A stretch of DNA of 64,000 nt from Metaphire vulgaris (GCA_018105865.1 CM030837.1:6424725-6488724); one strand, 5' to 3'; counted from the stretch's first letter, positions 11,756 to 19,864 are shown. Numbers and translations: made by a program. The notes: generated by a model not told the origin, from the letters alone.

Positions 11756-14700
11756 CAATATAGATATTCCCATTTATACCATCGCCCTCATCAAATTTCT
11801 GGCTAGGCCTCTGACAGTGATCACGATGTTTATTTGTTATTTCCACTGTCTATCGATTATACCAGGGTTTCCCAAACATTTTGGAGCAGCGGCCTACTAA
11901 AGCGGTTTTGCAACGTTCCGTGGCCCTAATCATAGCATGTGCTGTAATATCAAAAAAAAGTATCAGACCATCTGGCGAACGTTAGTTAAAAAGAATCATC
12001 GGAGTTTCGAATAATAAATGGCAAAACAAAAGCTCTGATTTGATTCGAATGAAAATATGGCAAATATATTAGGCAAAATTATTTATATTTTTGCCTAATA
12101 AGACAAAATGATAGAGATAGATATTGAAATTTCTTGAAAATTATCTGTTTAAAAGTTTGCCAGGAATATACCTTTATTACGCGTCTTAAAAATCCTATGA
12201 GTATGGCAAAATCGCTTAACTGCCAGGTTCTCTTGGTTTTCCGAGAAGAGATTCGCTATTGTTAGTGGAGTTTCTGAGCAAAATGGTCGGAATACGGTTT
12301 CCTTACGTTATTACGAAATACTATTAATTTTTAAAAGTACTATATGACCAGCGTTTCCCAAACTCTTTGGAACTGTGAGACTCACTTCAGCGGCTTTGTA
12401 AAATGCCGCGACCCTGCAAACTTATTGTCACCTAAAATTGGATAAAACGCTAATCATTTTAATATAGGCCGTGTATGGATGATTTGCAGACATATACATT
12501 TCTTAACAGTTAAGTCTACCTGCAACTTTCATGGCTTGTGGCTTTGTGGTAGGGCTATTGGTTAGAAAATGACACTTTTGAATGTAGGCTAATTTCGCGC
12601 TAACCCGCGACCCACTAGACTGAGCTCTGCGACCCACTTTTGGGTCGCGACCCACAGTTTGGGAAACACTTGCCTATGCTACTTTCACCGACTAATCGAA
12701 AACTGCTGGACGCTTTTATTCATGACAATTGTTATAATAGGTTCTATTATATAATAATTCTAAGCAGTGGCGTCATTTCACACTTTTCTTGGGGGGCGAG
12801 AAAATTTGTTTGCAATTTTTCAATTTTTTGCAATTTTTTTTGCGATTTTTCGACCTGACGAGTTTGAGTTTCCAAAAAAGTCGACGACCTTTTTTTTGCT
12901 TGTCAGTCCTTTTTACGATTAGTTACTTCAGATTTTGCTCGACATCGAGCACATAACACAAACATGCCCCCCCCCCAATTCCAAATGACGTCCCTGTTTT
13001 TTGCACATTAATACATTAGAAATTAATATTTTCATTTCCTTGGCGGCGCCCCCAGCTTCTCCCCCAAATGACGCCTCTGATTCTAAGCTTATCTAAGAGT
13101 GCTGTGTATAGGTTTCTTACCAAGGCGTGCCCTGTGGGGGCCCAGCAAGCGTACTGCAACTTCCTTCCCGACCACTCGTCTCTTCCGCTCTGAGGAAAAG
13201 AGAGGAATCGACTGGAAAATCAAAGAGTAGCCACAGTGTAAAAGTAAAAAGTGGACCGATGTTTGATATTTAAAATCTCGGCCGCGTGTAAAGTGATTTC
13301 AATATAATTTATCAGTCATATACCTGGGAATGTACCGGATGCAATTACCAAATCTCATGCTGATATCTTTAGTGTTTGCTGAAATATGGCCAAAAAACTA
13401 ACGAAACACCACAAATTTTGAAATTGACAACGGAATATAACGGCATTATACAGTGATAAAAAAAATTTTTTTTATTTTTTGGCCCTGAAAATGGCCATTT
13501 TCAGGCCGTTTTAAAGGGGGTTTAGATGATTTGTTGAGGAGCAGGTGCTCAAATTGCCCACCCTTAGCCTTCACATATGCCGACAAGCGCTTCCTCACTG
13601 ACAGTATCGACTTCTTGATCTGGTTCACAGGCAAACTCTCCCAGATATTCTTCAGCACAGTCTTCAACTCCGTGATGTTCTGTGGCTTTGACTGATACTT
13701 TTGATATCTGTCGAGCATGATTTTCCAGACGTGAAAGTCAAGTGGATTTATATCTGAGGAGTTGGGTGGCCAGTCATCTTTTTTGATGAAATCTGGACAA
13801 TTTTGCTCCAGAAAATCCTGGGTCCTGAGAGCAGAGTGGGCAGGTGATCCGTCTTACTAGGATATAAAGTCTTCTAGCAAATCATGACAGTCCTGCAGGA
13901 GATCTGCTAGCAGCTGAGTCACGTAGCACTCGGCGTTCACTTTGGATTTGTCTGGTACGAAGTACAGGCGACCCTTGCCTTGATGGCACACTCCAGCAGA
14001 CACCATGAAATGTCTGGAAAACTTTGCCCGCTGCTTGACCAGTCGTTCTTATGGCAAATCTCTTTTCCTTCCCACACCACACTCGCTTGCCTTGACTGTC
14101 GACTGGCGGATCAAGGTAGAAGGCCTTTTCGTCGTGTGAAAAGACCTTCTTAAGTCGCATCAAGACAAGCGCTTGTTCCTGGCTGCATCGTTGTCAATTT
14201 TAAATTTTGTGTCTCGTTAGTTTTTGGCCACAATTATTTTAGCATACACTAATGATATCAACATGAAATTTGGCAATTACATCAGAAACATTCCCAGGTA
14301 TATGGCTTGTAAAATTTATTGAAGTTGAATTTAAAATATATCAACAAAAACAATAGTCATGTAAGTTGCCACACAGACATATATTTGCAACGGCCGTTAT
14401 AAAACTGCATGAATATAATAATCTAATAAATCTACATTTCTCTGTACTTTCAGAGATAGTACAGTACTTTCCTACACGTCTCAATGTTACAGTATAGTTG
14501 TCCAAAATAGCAAGGCGACGTTAAATTTTTTATTGACATTTTATTCACGGCTAAACTGTCAATACGATCACGATGGTATTGTCACGTTAACGGCATATCC
14601 TCACTATATTTTGCTTGCAGTACAATTTGTCTTCCCACCTCCCCCCCTCCACTAGCTCCCGCCCAATGATAATCATGCATTCAACGTGAAACCATGGACA

Positions 14701-16389
14701 TGCAAAGGAAGCGACAAAATACATTAATGTTGCTTTACTTATCCATAGAGCGGCGATCGAAGATGAGGTAGTCTGCTCTGAACGAATGCCGATATGTCTG
14801 CAGACAAATTTCATCAAAACTGGATGACAATGACAATTTGAGCAGAAAATTCCATTGTCAATTTAACCATGCCTGACGGGCATTCGTTTCATAAGAGCAG
14901 TGGCGGCTCCATGATTTGGCAAGTGGGGGGGCGTTGGGTGGCATCTTCTAATAATGGGGGCAACCATTTGTTGTTAGGTATGTAGTATTAAGTATAGGGT
15001 CCCAACAGGGGACCACTGGGGGACCCGGCACTCAATAGGGCACGGCCCCCCTTGTGTGGAGCTGCCACTGCATAAGACCCGCATGATCCGCATCAACCTT
15101 CCCAGTCTAAGTAGTTGTCAGTCATTTGTCGACATATATAAGAGCAAGTGAGTATGTATTAGACTTATAGTACAATGTTCGCTAAAAATCCAGCCTGTTA
15201 TAAACTAATAAATCAAACTCAACTGTGTTACTACCAGTGTTAGGAGTGCTCTTAGATCAAAAGATCAAAGATCACGATCTAAGATCACAATTCATGATCT
15301 TTGATCTTTGATCTAGATCACTTTTTACTAGTGATCTTTGACTCTGACTTTAAATCACTTTTTTGGTGATTTTGATCTTTATTATCAACAGAAGATCAAA
15401 GATCAAATTATACGTATTCTCCCAACTAAGTCAATCAATCAACGAACTTCTATGTGTACTGAGTAAAATGGCGGACAAATCAAGCATTCGGACCTCAATG
15501 ATCATGTTAGTGCAGCCGGTGCAGATGATGAGGATTATTGGTATGGCCCTGACATTAGTACTGGCACTGCCACTGGGACTCAGAGGGAGGCTTGCTCATG
15601 TGCAACTGGTCGTGAAAATGAGCAAGATAGAGGTCATGCACTACCTGAATAAGTCAAATAAGGAACTTTCTATCTTGTTAGCATACATACATGTTAAGGC
15701 AGCATTTTGAAATATAACACAACCTGCCATCTTCTGCGCTTGTCGAAAGACTTTTTAGTATTGGAGGTTTGATACTCTGAAAGAAACAGGTTGTCTGACG
15801 CAACGTTTGAGCGTCACTCATGCTGAAAATGAACTGCCGTGTTCAATACTGACTGTGAACTGACAAAGTTAGTTGCTAAAATTGTCATGAACTGTTTTCA
15901 GTTGTTTAGTAACTTAGTAATACAAAAGTTTACATGCATCGTACAGTGGACATTTGTATCGTTATCAGTGTGACGTTTTACATGATATAATAATATATTT
16001 GTATGATTTTGATCTTAGATCACTTTTCAGACGCGTGAAACCGACCGAATCATTTATACTCTAGTGATCTTTGATCTTGATTTAGATCAATTTCTCTTAG
16101 TGATCTTGATCTTTGATCAAGATCATTTTACAAGTGATTTTCCTAACACTGGTTACTGATAAACGAATCACACTCTTCGCCTGAATATAATTATATTTAT
16201 ATATATATATATATTTGTGTGTGATGCAATGTAAATTTATATACGCTATCTTTTTCTTTGCATAAGAATAAGCAGCTACATATTTTCGCTACTTTTGAGT
16301 TTCTATATAAATTTCGAGATTTTAAAAACTGAAATCAAGATGGAATGATAGCAAAAGTGAGACTTTTCAATGACTGATTATGTGCCAGG

Positions 16390-16436
<47 letters not shown>

Positions 16437-17974
16437 TGTGTGTGTGTGGGTGAATGGGCATGGGTGGAGTGGATGGCCTTAAGAACAAGTCTTCATGAAT
16501 CAGTGAAACATTTAGTACATACTGTTTCGATGTTGAAGGCCAAGAGAACGTAATTCAAATCACTTGAAAGAAAGTGATAGAACTCTGAATTCTGCATTCT
16601 CTGTGATTTAAAAATCCTCTGTGTCTGATTAATAAACAACTTTGAAATGTGAATCTGAAAGATGACGAAACACGATTTCGATTTAGTCACAACTCAATTA
16701 TACAAATAAATCGAAGCTGGAAGTTAATTACTTAATCGGCAGAGTGTGATTTTTTTAGCACAAAAATGATTCAAATGTACGATTTTTAAAGAAAATTCCA
16801 GACGCGTGGAAACCGACCGAACTGTCCGATGAGTCAAAGATTGACTGCGTTCTATTGGTTTCGGCGTCGTATTCGATGAGAGATTGTTCAACCGACTGAT
16901 AAACAAACTTTTCTTCGTCTGAGAAACAAAGAAGAAGATCAACTGTATGTATTTCGCCGACGAAACAAAAGCATATACGATATCTTCGGCTTTGCGCTAC
17001 ATCTTCATCATATTTTCGCTCACGTTGAGTTTCTACCAGTATCGAGAAAAAAACAGAAATCAAGATGGAAATAGCAAAATGAGTCTGTTCAATGACTGAT
17101 TATATATGTGACTGTGTTAATATTTTTGCACTAGTATTTTAATAAAAACTTACGAATTACATTTTAATTAGCGACAGTAATGGTCAGGTTAATTACATGC
17201 AGCGAATTTTTGAAATTACTTGTTGTCCAGTCGGCTTCGAAGAATTGAACCACAAATTCAGAGCTGAAGATATCTTCAAATGTAAACGGGCTGCCTTGAT
17301 TTCCATCCTCTTTGTCTGATGAGATAAACACGTGAAATGCAAATGAAAGCTGACCCACGGGCCACGGACACTGACCAACCATTTAAATGGCCGCATGAAA
17401 TTTCGACGGAACGGACAAACAGGGACGAGGCACAAGAGATTCAAATCAATCGGTTTACAAAAATCAATGCCGGTACAATACACTGTACAGCATCTCACGA
17501 ATAGTTGCAAACAGTTATTGAGTATGCATATTCTTTTTTAATATTAGCGTTAGCAGGGAGATACTGAATGGAGAGGCAGAAGAAGGGAACCATTTCTCTG
17601 TCATAATTCTGCCTACCAATATAATGCAGTTTTTATATAACAGAAGGTAGGCAAAGGTAGGTCCCGTGCTCGTGTCCGATCGTTGGGTTCCGGTATTTAT
17701 CTCATTGCCTAGGCAGTCAGCGACTTGAGTGGTATAACAAAATAGATGGCAAAACATAATGTTTCATTTTACGACTGTAAATACCGAATTAACAATGATT
17801 TATAATCTGGGATGGTAAGAGGTTTAGACTATCCACTTGTCTTACAGACATAATTTGTTATATCTACAGATCAATCCATCCATTCATCCCAACATTGAAA
17901 CTGACAGTTCTGATAAGGGAGTAAGTAGGTAAAGTAATCCGATTGTTGCTTTGAGAGAGAGAGAGAGAGAGACA

Positions 17975-18021
<47 letters not shown>

Positions 18022-18569
18022 TGTGTGTGTGTGTGTGTGTGTTGAAAATTAAGTTTTCGGTGCAGATAATCTTAAGAACTGACCCGGAGTAACGATTACA
18101 GCGGCGATGACGATCAATCCGCAGATGACGACGATAAACGCGATGGCCGTGACGATGCCTTTCCAGTTCCGGTCGGAATCCATCGAAACCTTCCGTCGGA
18201 TAGCCTAAAAAAGTCCGACATCCTAAAATGCTGTTTTACAAAAGTCTGAGCTCTCACAGATTTTAGTTTCTGATACCTTGATTTTCGAGAATTTGATTTC
18301 CCGTACTTGAGCATCGTTTCGAAATCTCTTAGAAATCTGATATGCCAGTAATTCTCCGATCAGCGTCATAATTATATTTTTGTATGGCTTAATAATTATA
18401 GGGTCGTCTATACCGTGTTCGTAAATTTGGGCATCCAACACAACGATACATTTCAGTATGCCTTGCTTACTTGTTTGAGTTTCTTTAGTCTTTTTCGTTG
18501 TACAACTTGGACTGCGTCGTCTCTCGGAGCTCTCCACTTTCCAGCGTCAGCCGCAACGCTTGAGTTCAT
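3747..18569 (-). CDS. dipeptidyl-peptidase 4/6/10-like gene, N-terminal 14 exons (partial)
   Basis: Spliced minus-strand gene for a type II membrane protein of peptidase family S9B. The exons are at 18569-18471, 18204-18084, 17315-17220, 16918-16818, 16591-16523, 14797-14739, 13181-13121, 11255-11135, 9927-9767, 9197-9085, 8554-8431, 5299-5255, 4444-4340 and 3838-3747. Apart from the exon 4/5 junction, splice phases agree between neighbours, which supports the model strongly. Recognisable family landmarks, in order, are a basic cytosolic tail, RNWKG before a hydrophobic anchor, FTFEDIFSSEF, YRHSF, the WAPTGHAL strand, ENNLYY, NGIPDWLYEEE, HWWSPD, YVEFND, YPKAGD, NPTVKIFV, DHYVTLVSW, GWV and a propeller strand ending YDVTEVLSYD. 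The Ser-Asp-His hydrolase domain is not in the window, so active peptidase (DPP4-like) and inactive Kv4-channel partner (DPP6/10-like) cannot be told apart. The RNWKG tail resembles DPP6/DPP10. Introns are rich in transposons. Confidence 0.92.
3926..3962. repeat. (AT)n/(GT)n microsatellite
   Basis: AT repeats passing into GT and GTAT repeats, intronic to the dipeptidyl-peptidase gene. Confidence 0.9.
4340..4444 (-). CDS. DPP-like exon 13
   Basis: Exactly 35 codons between acceptor GTTATAG and donor AGC|GTAAGC, phase 0 at both ends. It contains VKFINNGQQFLTIL and ends in a W-K-H-V strand, corresponding to the P-x-F-x-x-D-G-x-x-F propeller strand of the family. Confidence 0.87.
4564..4745. mobile_element. 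hAT-type MITE, CAGTGGCGTAGCCAGG family
   Basis: Left end CAATGGCGTAGCCAGG; right end, reversed, CATTGGCTTAGCCAC. Flanks cttattgt and cgtatagt match at 6 of 8. Better-preserved relatives occur at 9318, 34798 and 41507. Confidence 0.7.
4825..5130 (-). mobile_element. CR1/Jockey-like LINE 3' fragment with (AAT)n tail
   Basis: Read on the minus strand, the fragment ends in (AAT)n (plus-strand ATT at 4825-4874). Its inner end (about 5060-5130) resembles the C-terminal coding end of the LINE at 50.5 kb: both have a TTGGTCACA block followed by a GAG(T/C)TCCA(C/G)AGGAT-like block. It also contains AAGAGCGCTTTACA, typical of such 3' UTRs. It is intronic. Confidence 0.6.
5255..5299 (-). CDS. DPP-like exon 12 (45-bp micro-exon)
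   Basis: 15 codons between acceptor CTTTTTAG and donor TTG|GTCAGT, phase 0 at both ends. It encodes VFVETNNGGRGWVLL, whose Glu-Thr and Gly-Trp-Val match the conserved strand before the next propeller blade. The correct phase against both neighbours supports a real exon despite its size. Confidence 0.82.
5460..6168. mobile_element. 709-bp non-autonomous hAT element, CAGTGTCTCGCAAACT family
   Basis: Terminal inverted repeats CAGTGTCTCGCAAACT and CAGTGTCTCGCAAACTGTG (right end reversed), with GCGGCACAC motifs in both subterminal regions. The 8-bp target duplication atttatta is perfect. No transposase remnant was seen. It lies in the dipeptidyl-peptidase intron between exons 12 and 11. Confidence 0.92.
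6177..6370 (+). mobile_element. LINE 3' end with long (ATG)n tail
   Basis: GGCGCTATAGAAGTT is followed at once by about 95 bp of ATG repeats with one ACG interruption. This has the same layout as other LINE tails in the window. The coding part is not preserved. Confidence 0.55.
6371..6671. other. intronic sequence, nothing recognised
   Basis: About 300 bp between a LINE tail and a hAT element inside the dipeptidyl-peptidase intron. No exon-like segment in phase with exons 11 and 12 was seen. Confidence 0.4.
6672..8401. mobile_element. hAT-type element, CAGGGTTTCCCAAAC family, copy A (interrupted by LINE)
   Basis: Ends CAGGGTTTCCCAAAC and, reversed, CAGCGTTTCCCAAAC; the right subterminal region carries GGGTCGCGACCCACAG. 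Without the LINE insertion (7350-8277 plus its duplication) the element is about 0.8 kb, like copy B at 11863. The flanks match only 5 of 8, so it is an old insertion. The internal stretch near 7083-7112 keeps the uninterrupted site that a Helitron occupies in copy C. Confidence 0.8.
7350..8277 (+). mobile_element. 5'-truncated RTE/BovB-like non-LTR retrotransposon with (ATG)n tail
   Basis: From 7376 the plus strand is open for about 280 codons encoding the C-terminal half of a LINE reverse transcriptase: the YADD catalytic box near its start, FTYLGS, LFYAAETWTL, FHMRCQRQILGVRW, and a terminal GRPRKRWID. The usual C-terminal end (RAIRRGHG) appears in another frame near 8165-8200, so there is one frameshift near 8140. 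The copy ends in about 50 bp of ATG repeats. A perfect 9-bp duplication gacattatt (7341-7349 and 8278-8286) bounds it, showing target-primed insertion into hAT copy A. Confidence 0.92.
8431..8554 (-). CDS. DPP-like exon 11
   Basis: 124 bp (1 nt plus 41 codons) between acceptor CATAG and donor CAG|GTTAAT. It encodes DHYVTLVSWRDETHLIIAWS and then NRAQNMTIVTLC, the family strand that reads D-H-Y-x-x-x-V-x-W followed by a N-R-x-Q-N motif. Confidence 0.93.
8555..9084. other. intron with short internal repeats
   Basis: Contains two copies of GCACGTTCCCAAATGCATT (about 8722 and 8772) around a short AT tract, and related GTTCCCA words near 8825 and 8870. It looks like a decayed small element; no coding segment was seen. 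Confidence 0.4.
9085..9197 (-). CDS. DPP-like exon 10
   Basis: 113 bp (37 codons plus 2 nt) between acceptor GATGTAG and donor AG|GTAAAC. It encodes AGDKNANANPTVKIFVADTT and then PPPKKFAD. The N-P-T-V-K-x-F-V strand is a clear match to the family. Confidence 0.92.
9318..9568. mobile_element. hAT-type MITE, CAGTGGCGTAGCCAGG family
   Basis: Left end CAGTGGCGCAGCCAGG; right end, reversed, CATTGGCATAACCACG. Flanks ctgtaata and atgtagta match at 6 of 8. It is intronic. Confidence 0.7.
9597..9735. repeat. (TTCA)n/(TTTA)n/(TTTC)n compound tetranucleotide repeat
   Basis: About 140 bp of pyrimidine-rich tetranucleotide repeats starting about 30 bp below exon 9 (in plus coordinates), that is, inside the intron just after exon 9 in gene direction. 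Confidence 0.9.
9767..9927 (-). CDS. DPP-like exon 9, with likely GC donor
   Basis: 161 bp (2 nt plus 53 codons). Acceptor CTTTTTCAG. It encodes HWWSPDAKYIAYVEFND and ends LAYPK, so it carries the signature H/L-W-W-S-P strand. The reading frame into exon 10 requires the exon to end at AAG|GCGAGT, a GC donor; the nearest GT donor (ending at 9763) would throw exon 10 out of frame unless a poorer acceptor is used. The E-E pair split with exon 8 fits the Asp-Trp-(L/V)-Tyr-Glu-Glu motif. Confidence 0.93.
10339..10400 (-). mobile_element. SINE 3' tail fragment
   Basis: Reverse complement of the tail shared by the SINEs at 20563 and 58867 (TTTCACACAGG ... TAAGCCACTTAAAATCA-type). Only the tail is present. 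Confidence 0.55.
10690..11101 (+). mobile_element. LINE C-terminal fragment with (ATG)n and (GTG)n tail
   Basis: Plus-strand reading gives KTKRTLLDWMM and EIKETRNRKEWKQWKP, the pattern of the extreme C-terminus of RTE-like pol proteins, then a stop, about 40 bp, and 140 bp of ATG/GTG repeats. The same layout is seen at 7350-8277, supporting a retrotransposon origin for the microsatellite. Confidence 0.6.
11135..11255 (-). CDS. DPP-like exon 8
   Basis: 121 bp (40 codons plus 1 nt), donor G|GTGAGG, acceptor GTTTGAAAG. It encodes SFVYENNLYYQRDL and ends NGIPDWLYE. The length of 40 codons equals my recollection of the homologous vertebrate DPP4 segment, and the phase fits exon 9 exactly. Confidence 0.93.
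11384..11813. mobile_element. hAT-type MITE, CAGGGGCGTAGCGACGG family, with expanded AT interior
   Basis: Left end CAGGGGCGTAGCGACGG; right end, reversed, CAGAGGCCTAGCC. Flanks gcaatgat and acagtgat match at 6 of 8. The interior holds two tandem copies of an about 175-bp AT-rich unit beginning CCCCGAAATCAGTATATAT (about 11413 and 11590) and an AT tract. A relative with a perfect target duplication lies at 40408. Confidence 0.7.
11863..12672. mobile_element. hAT-type element, CAGGGTTTCCCAAAC family, copy B
   Basis: Uninterrupted copy of the family seen at 6672, 43686 and 45990. It starts CAGGGTTTCCCAAACATTTT and ends with GGGTCGCGACCCACAG-type sequence and GTTTGGGAAACACTTG. An internal second pair of end-like sequences (near 12352) suggests a composite origin. 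It is intronic. Confidence 0.8.
12765..13079. mobile_element. hAT-type MITE, CAGTGGCGTCATTT family
   Basis: Ends CAGTGGCGTCATTT and, reversed, CAGAGGCGTCATTT. The 8-bp duplication attctaag is perfect. Length 315 bp. It lies about 40 bp from exon 7 in the adjoining intron. Confidence 0.92.
13121..13181 (-). CDS. DPP-like exon 7
   Basis: Donor TTG|GTAAGA. It encodes DEWSGRKLQYACWAPTGHAL, matching the family strand L-Q-Y-A-x-W-x-P-x-G-x-x-L. The upstream end is ambiguous: acceptor CGGAAG at 13181 keeps the phase with exon 6, while the stronger CTTTTCCTCAG at 13189 would add three codons but break the phase with the exon 6 donor I chose. Confidence 0.87.
13255..14350 (-). mobile_element. dead Tc1/mariner-superfamily element (D37D spacing) with long inverted repeats
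   Basis: Long imperfect terminal inverted repeats of about 160-190 bp (13255-13446 and 14186-14350) share CATATACCTGGGAATGT and AAACTAACGA blocks. The minus-strand transposase remnant reads VFSHDEKAFYLDPPVDSQ (first Asp), then a DGSPAHSA second Asp box, then WPPNSSDINPLDFHVW (third Asp), and a C-terminal tail with IWESLPVNQIKKSI. By my count 37 residues separate the second and third Asp, as in maT-like elements. Two adjacent stop codons (TAG TAA) immediately precede the second Asp box, and the frame shifts after the first. It is intronic in the dipeptidyl-peptidase gene. Confidence 0.88.
14739..14797 (-). CDS. DPP-like exon 6
   Basis: 59 bp (19 codons plus 2 nt), acceptor TTTGTCTGCAG, donor AA|GTAAAG. 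It encodes TYRHSFRADYLIFDRRSMD, matching the R-H-S-(F/Y)-x-A-x-Y-x-x-x-D motif that follows L-L-x-(Y/F)-(D/N) in the family. Confidence 0.88.
14898..15070. mobile_element. hAT-type MITE, CAGTGGCGGCTCCA family
   Basis: Ends CAGTGGCGGCTCCA and, reversed, CAGTGGCAGCTCCA. Flanking repeats cataagag and cataagac match at 7 of 8. Related copies are at 23895 and 39925. Confidence 0.88.
15235..16151 (+). mobile_element. 917-bp hAT element with GATCTTTGATC subterminal repeats and transposase remnant
   Basis: Ends CAGTGTTAGGA and, reversed, CAGTGTTAGGA. Flanks gttactac and gttactga match at 6 of 8. Both subterminal zones (15252-15410, 16010-16135) are dense in TTTGATC/GATCTT words. Around 15620-15830 the plus strand reads, across frames, the C-terminal dimerisation region of a hAT transposase: an AYIHVKAAF segment, then C-R-K-T-F, and LKETGCLT (the counterpart of R-N-R-L-S-D). 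The remnant has stops. Its right end lies in a duplicated copy of exon 4. Confidence 0.8.
16155..16400 (-). pseudogene. relic partial duplicate of DPP-like exon 4 and its upstream intron
   Basis: Plus-strand 16155-16190 resembles the start of exon 4 at 16890-16925 (shared ACTGATAAAC and TCTTCG.CTGA), and 16220-16400 resembles 16965-17125 (shared TATTTTCGCT, GAAATCAAGATGGAA, TCAATGACTGATTAT). The offset is constant at about 730 bp, so this is a tandem duplication. The copy of the exon is cut by the hAT element ending at 16151. A (TG)n microsatellite at 16391-16450 has expanded beside it. Confidence 0.6.
16391..16450. repeat. (TG)n microsatellite
   Basis: About 60 bp of TG repeats with one TGAA interruption. 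Confidence 0.95.
16523..16591 (-). CDS. DPP-like exon 5
   Basis: Donor ACA|GTATGT. It encodes FYHFLSSDLNYVLLAFNIET, matching the family strand S-x-D-x-x-Y-x-L-L-x-Y-(N/D). The upstream boundary is uncertain: ATGCAG at 16591 (phase 0) is my choice, ATTCAG at 16584 (phase 1) is possible. Confidence 0.82.
16818..16918 (-). CDS. DPP-like exon 4
   Basis: Acceptor GTTTCTCAG. It starts in phase 1 and encodes EEKFVYQSVEQSLIEYDAET then NRTQSIFD, matching the E-(Y/F)-(L/V)-Y strand and the N-x-E-T-N-x-(T/S) turn with a potential N-glycosylation site. The downstream boundary is uncertain (16827, 16818 or 16814); none of the donors is strong. It neighbours a relic duplicate at 16155-16400. Confidence 0.82.
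17220..17315 (-). CDS. DPP-like exon 3
   Basis: 96 bp (2 nt, 31 codons, 1 nt), acceptor TCTCATCAG, donor ACAA|GTAATT. It encodes GSPFTFEDIFSSEF and FFEADWTT, the first extracellular strand of the family. The phase matches exons 2 and 4. Confidence 0.92.
17316..17950. other. intron 2 sequence, nothing recognised
   Basis: No repeat family or exon identified. Several short minus-strand open frames exist here but none matches the gene or a known protein. Confidence 0.4.
17955..18042. repeat. (GA)n/(GT)n compound microsatellite
   Basis: GA repeats, a short GTGTGTGTAG interruption, more GA repeats, then GT repeats, about 40 bp from exon 2 in intron 2. Confidence 0.95.
18084..18204 (-). CDS. DPP-like exon 2, transmembrane anchor
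   Basis: 121 bp (40 codons plus 1 nt), acceptor CTTTTTTAG, donor CCGG|GTCAGT. It encodes a basic stretch, then DRNWKGIVTAIAFIVVICGL and a hydrophobic continuation to VIVTP. The R-N-W-K-G-I box followed by a single hydrophobic span is the signal anchor seen in DPP6/DPP10-type proteins, placing the N-terminus in the cytosol. Confidence 0.94.
18471..18569 (-). CDS. DPP-like exon 1, cytosolic N-terminus
   Basis: Exactly 33 codons from an ATG at 18569 to donor CAA|GTAAGC, phase 0. It begins MNSSVAADAGKWRAP and ends in a basic KRLKKLKQ. An acceptor-like TTGTTTTCAG lies 2 nt upstream of the ATG, so a 5' non-coding exon may precede it, or this may be an internal exon of a longer isoform. Confidence 0.8.
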
Positions 18570-18571
18570 CG

Positions 18572-19864
18572 CTGAAAACAAGAGGAACGATTAAGGCAAA
18601 GTGTAGATTTTGACCTTTTGTCATGCATACTGCGCTATATAAGTTGTCAGTTATGAAAGTGTAGGAGGGTCGCAGTTGCCTCTTAAAATTAGTCAGTGAG
18701 TCAGTCATACGATTGGCTTCGGTTGACGTCTAAGAAATAACTAAACCAGTAGGCATAATCCGTAGAATCCTCTCATCCCTCTCCCTCCCTCCCTTCCTAC
18801 CTCTCTCTCTCTCTCTCTGACTTATTTACGTTTACCCACTGAACACATTGTATTCAATCCGTTTGTTTACTGTGCTTCAGGCACCCAAAAATTGAAAACA
18901 GTCTTCTCTCTCTCGTGCGTTAGGTCTTCGTTATAATCGAATGTCAAACTTTGGTGAATGCAATCCAATATCAACAGAAATCCTTGTACGTATCTGATCG
19001 TAATCTACCGTTTCACTAGAGATTAACGGCAAAGACTGATGATGCCCGCCCCCTTCAATCGGTTTTCACTTCACAATTCGTAACTGCTGACTTCGGCGAC
19101 AGGCCCCCAAGCACCTCCTCATGGAGGTGACTCCTAAGTCAAATTACAAACAAATGTGATCGTCTGCAAAAAATTTCGGCCAAGATTTAATTGGTCCTAG
19201 TCCAAAGTAATCGCCGACACACTGATAAAAAATGCAAGCGGCAACACCATGCGTCGACATAAAAGCGTGCGTTGCACCCATCAGGCGTTTTAGGCCGATG
19301 CACTATATACCAGGACTAATGCTCATCGATACAGTTTTATTAATTATCGACTCTGCATTCGATGAATGGATGGATAATTAATTAGTCATCGCGATAAACA
19401 TAAAATCACTCAAAATTCCAGACGGAATCAGCCAAGGACATGCCAAATAGTGAACGCGGTGCCCTGGTATAAACGAATATGGTAGGGAAACCGTTGAAGA
19501 ACAGACGCGTTCCTTTTCTGGACCTATGTGCCTGTTGAGCTGTTGACTTATCTGGCAGTTTATGAGAGAAATCTCAATAACACTAACTTCATCATGTCGT
19601 GGAATCCCGGTCACATATTATATTGTGTCCAGATGTCCCAACTGACGTTGCTCGAAGTAGACGCGATAAAGAAATTTCATAAAAATTAAGAGAGAATGAT
19701 TTTAACAAAAAGCCTCTAGTAAGGCAAAATGGTTCACAGTGGTTGATGTAAACATGAAGCAGGCTAGCAGTCAATTACGTCTCTACAGTCATGCATTAAA
19801 TATGAGCATTCAGGAATAAAAGGGCATTGTTTGCTGTCGGTGGCGTGGTCTTTTATAGTGTGTA
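18572..19864. other. upstream region of the DPP-like gene, nothing recognised
   Basis: Contains a short (TC)n tract near 18800-18820 and otherwise single-copy-looking sequence. A promoter or 5' UTR exon would be expected somewhere upstream, but I cannot point to one. Confidence 0.35.
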
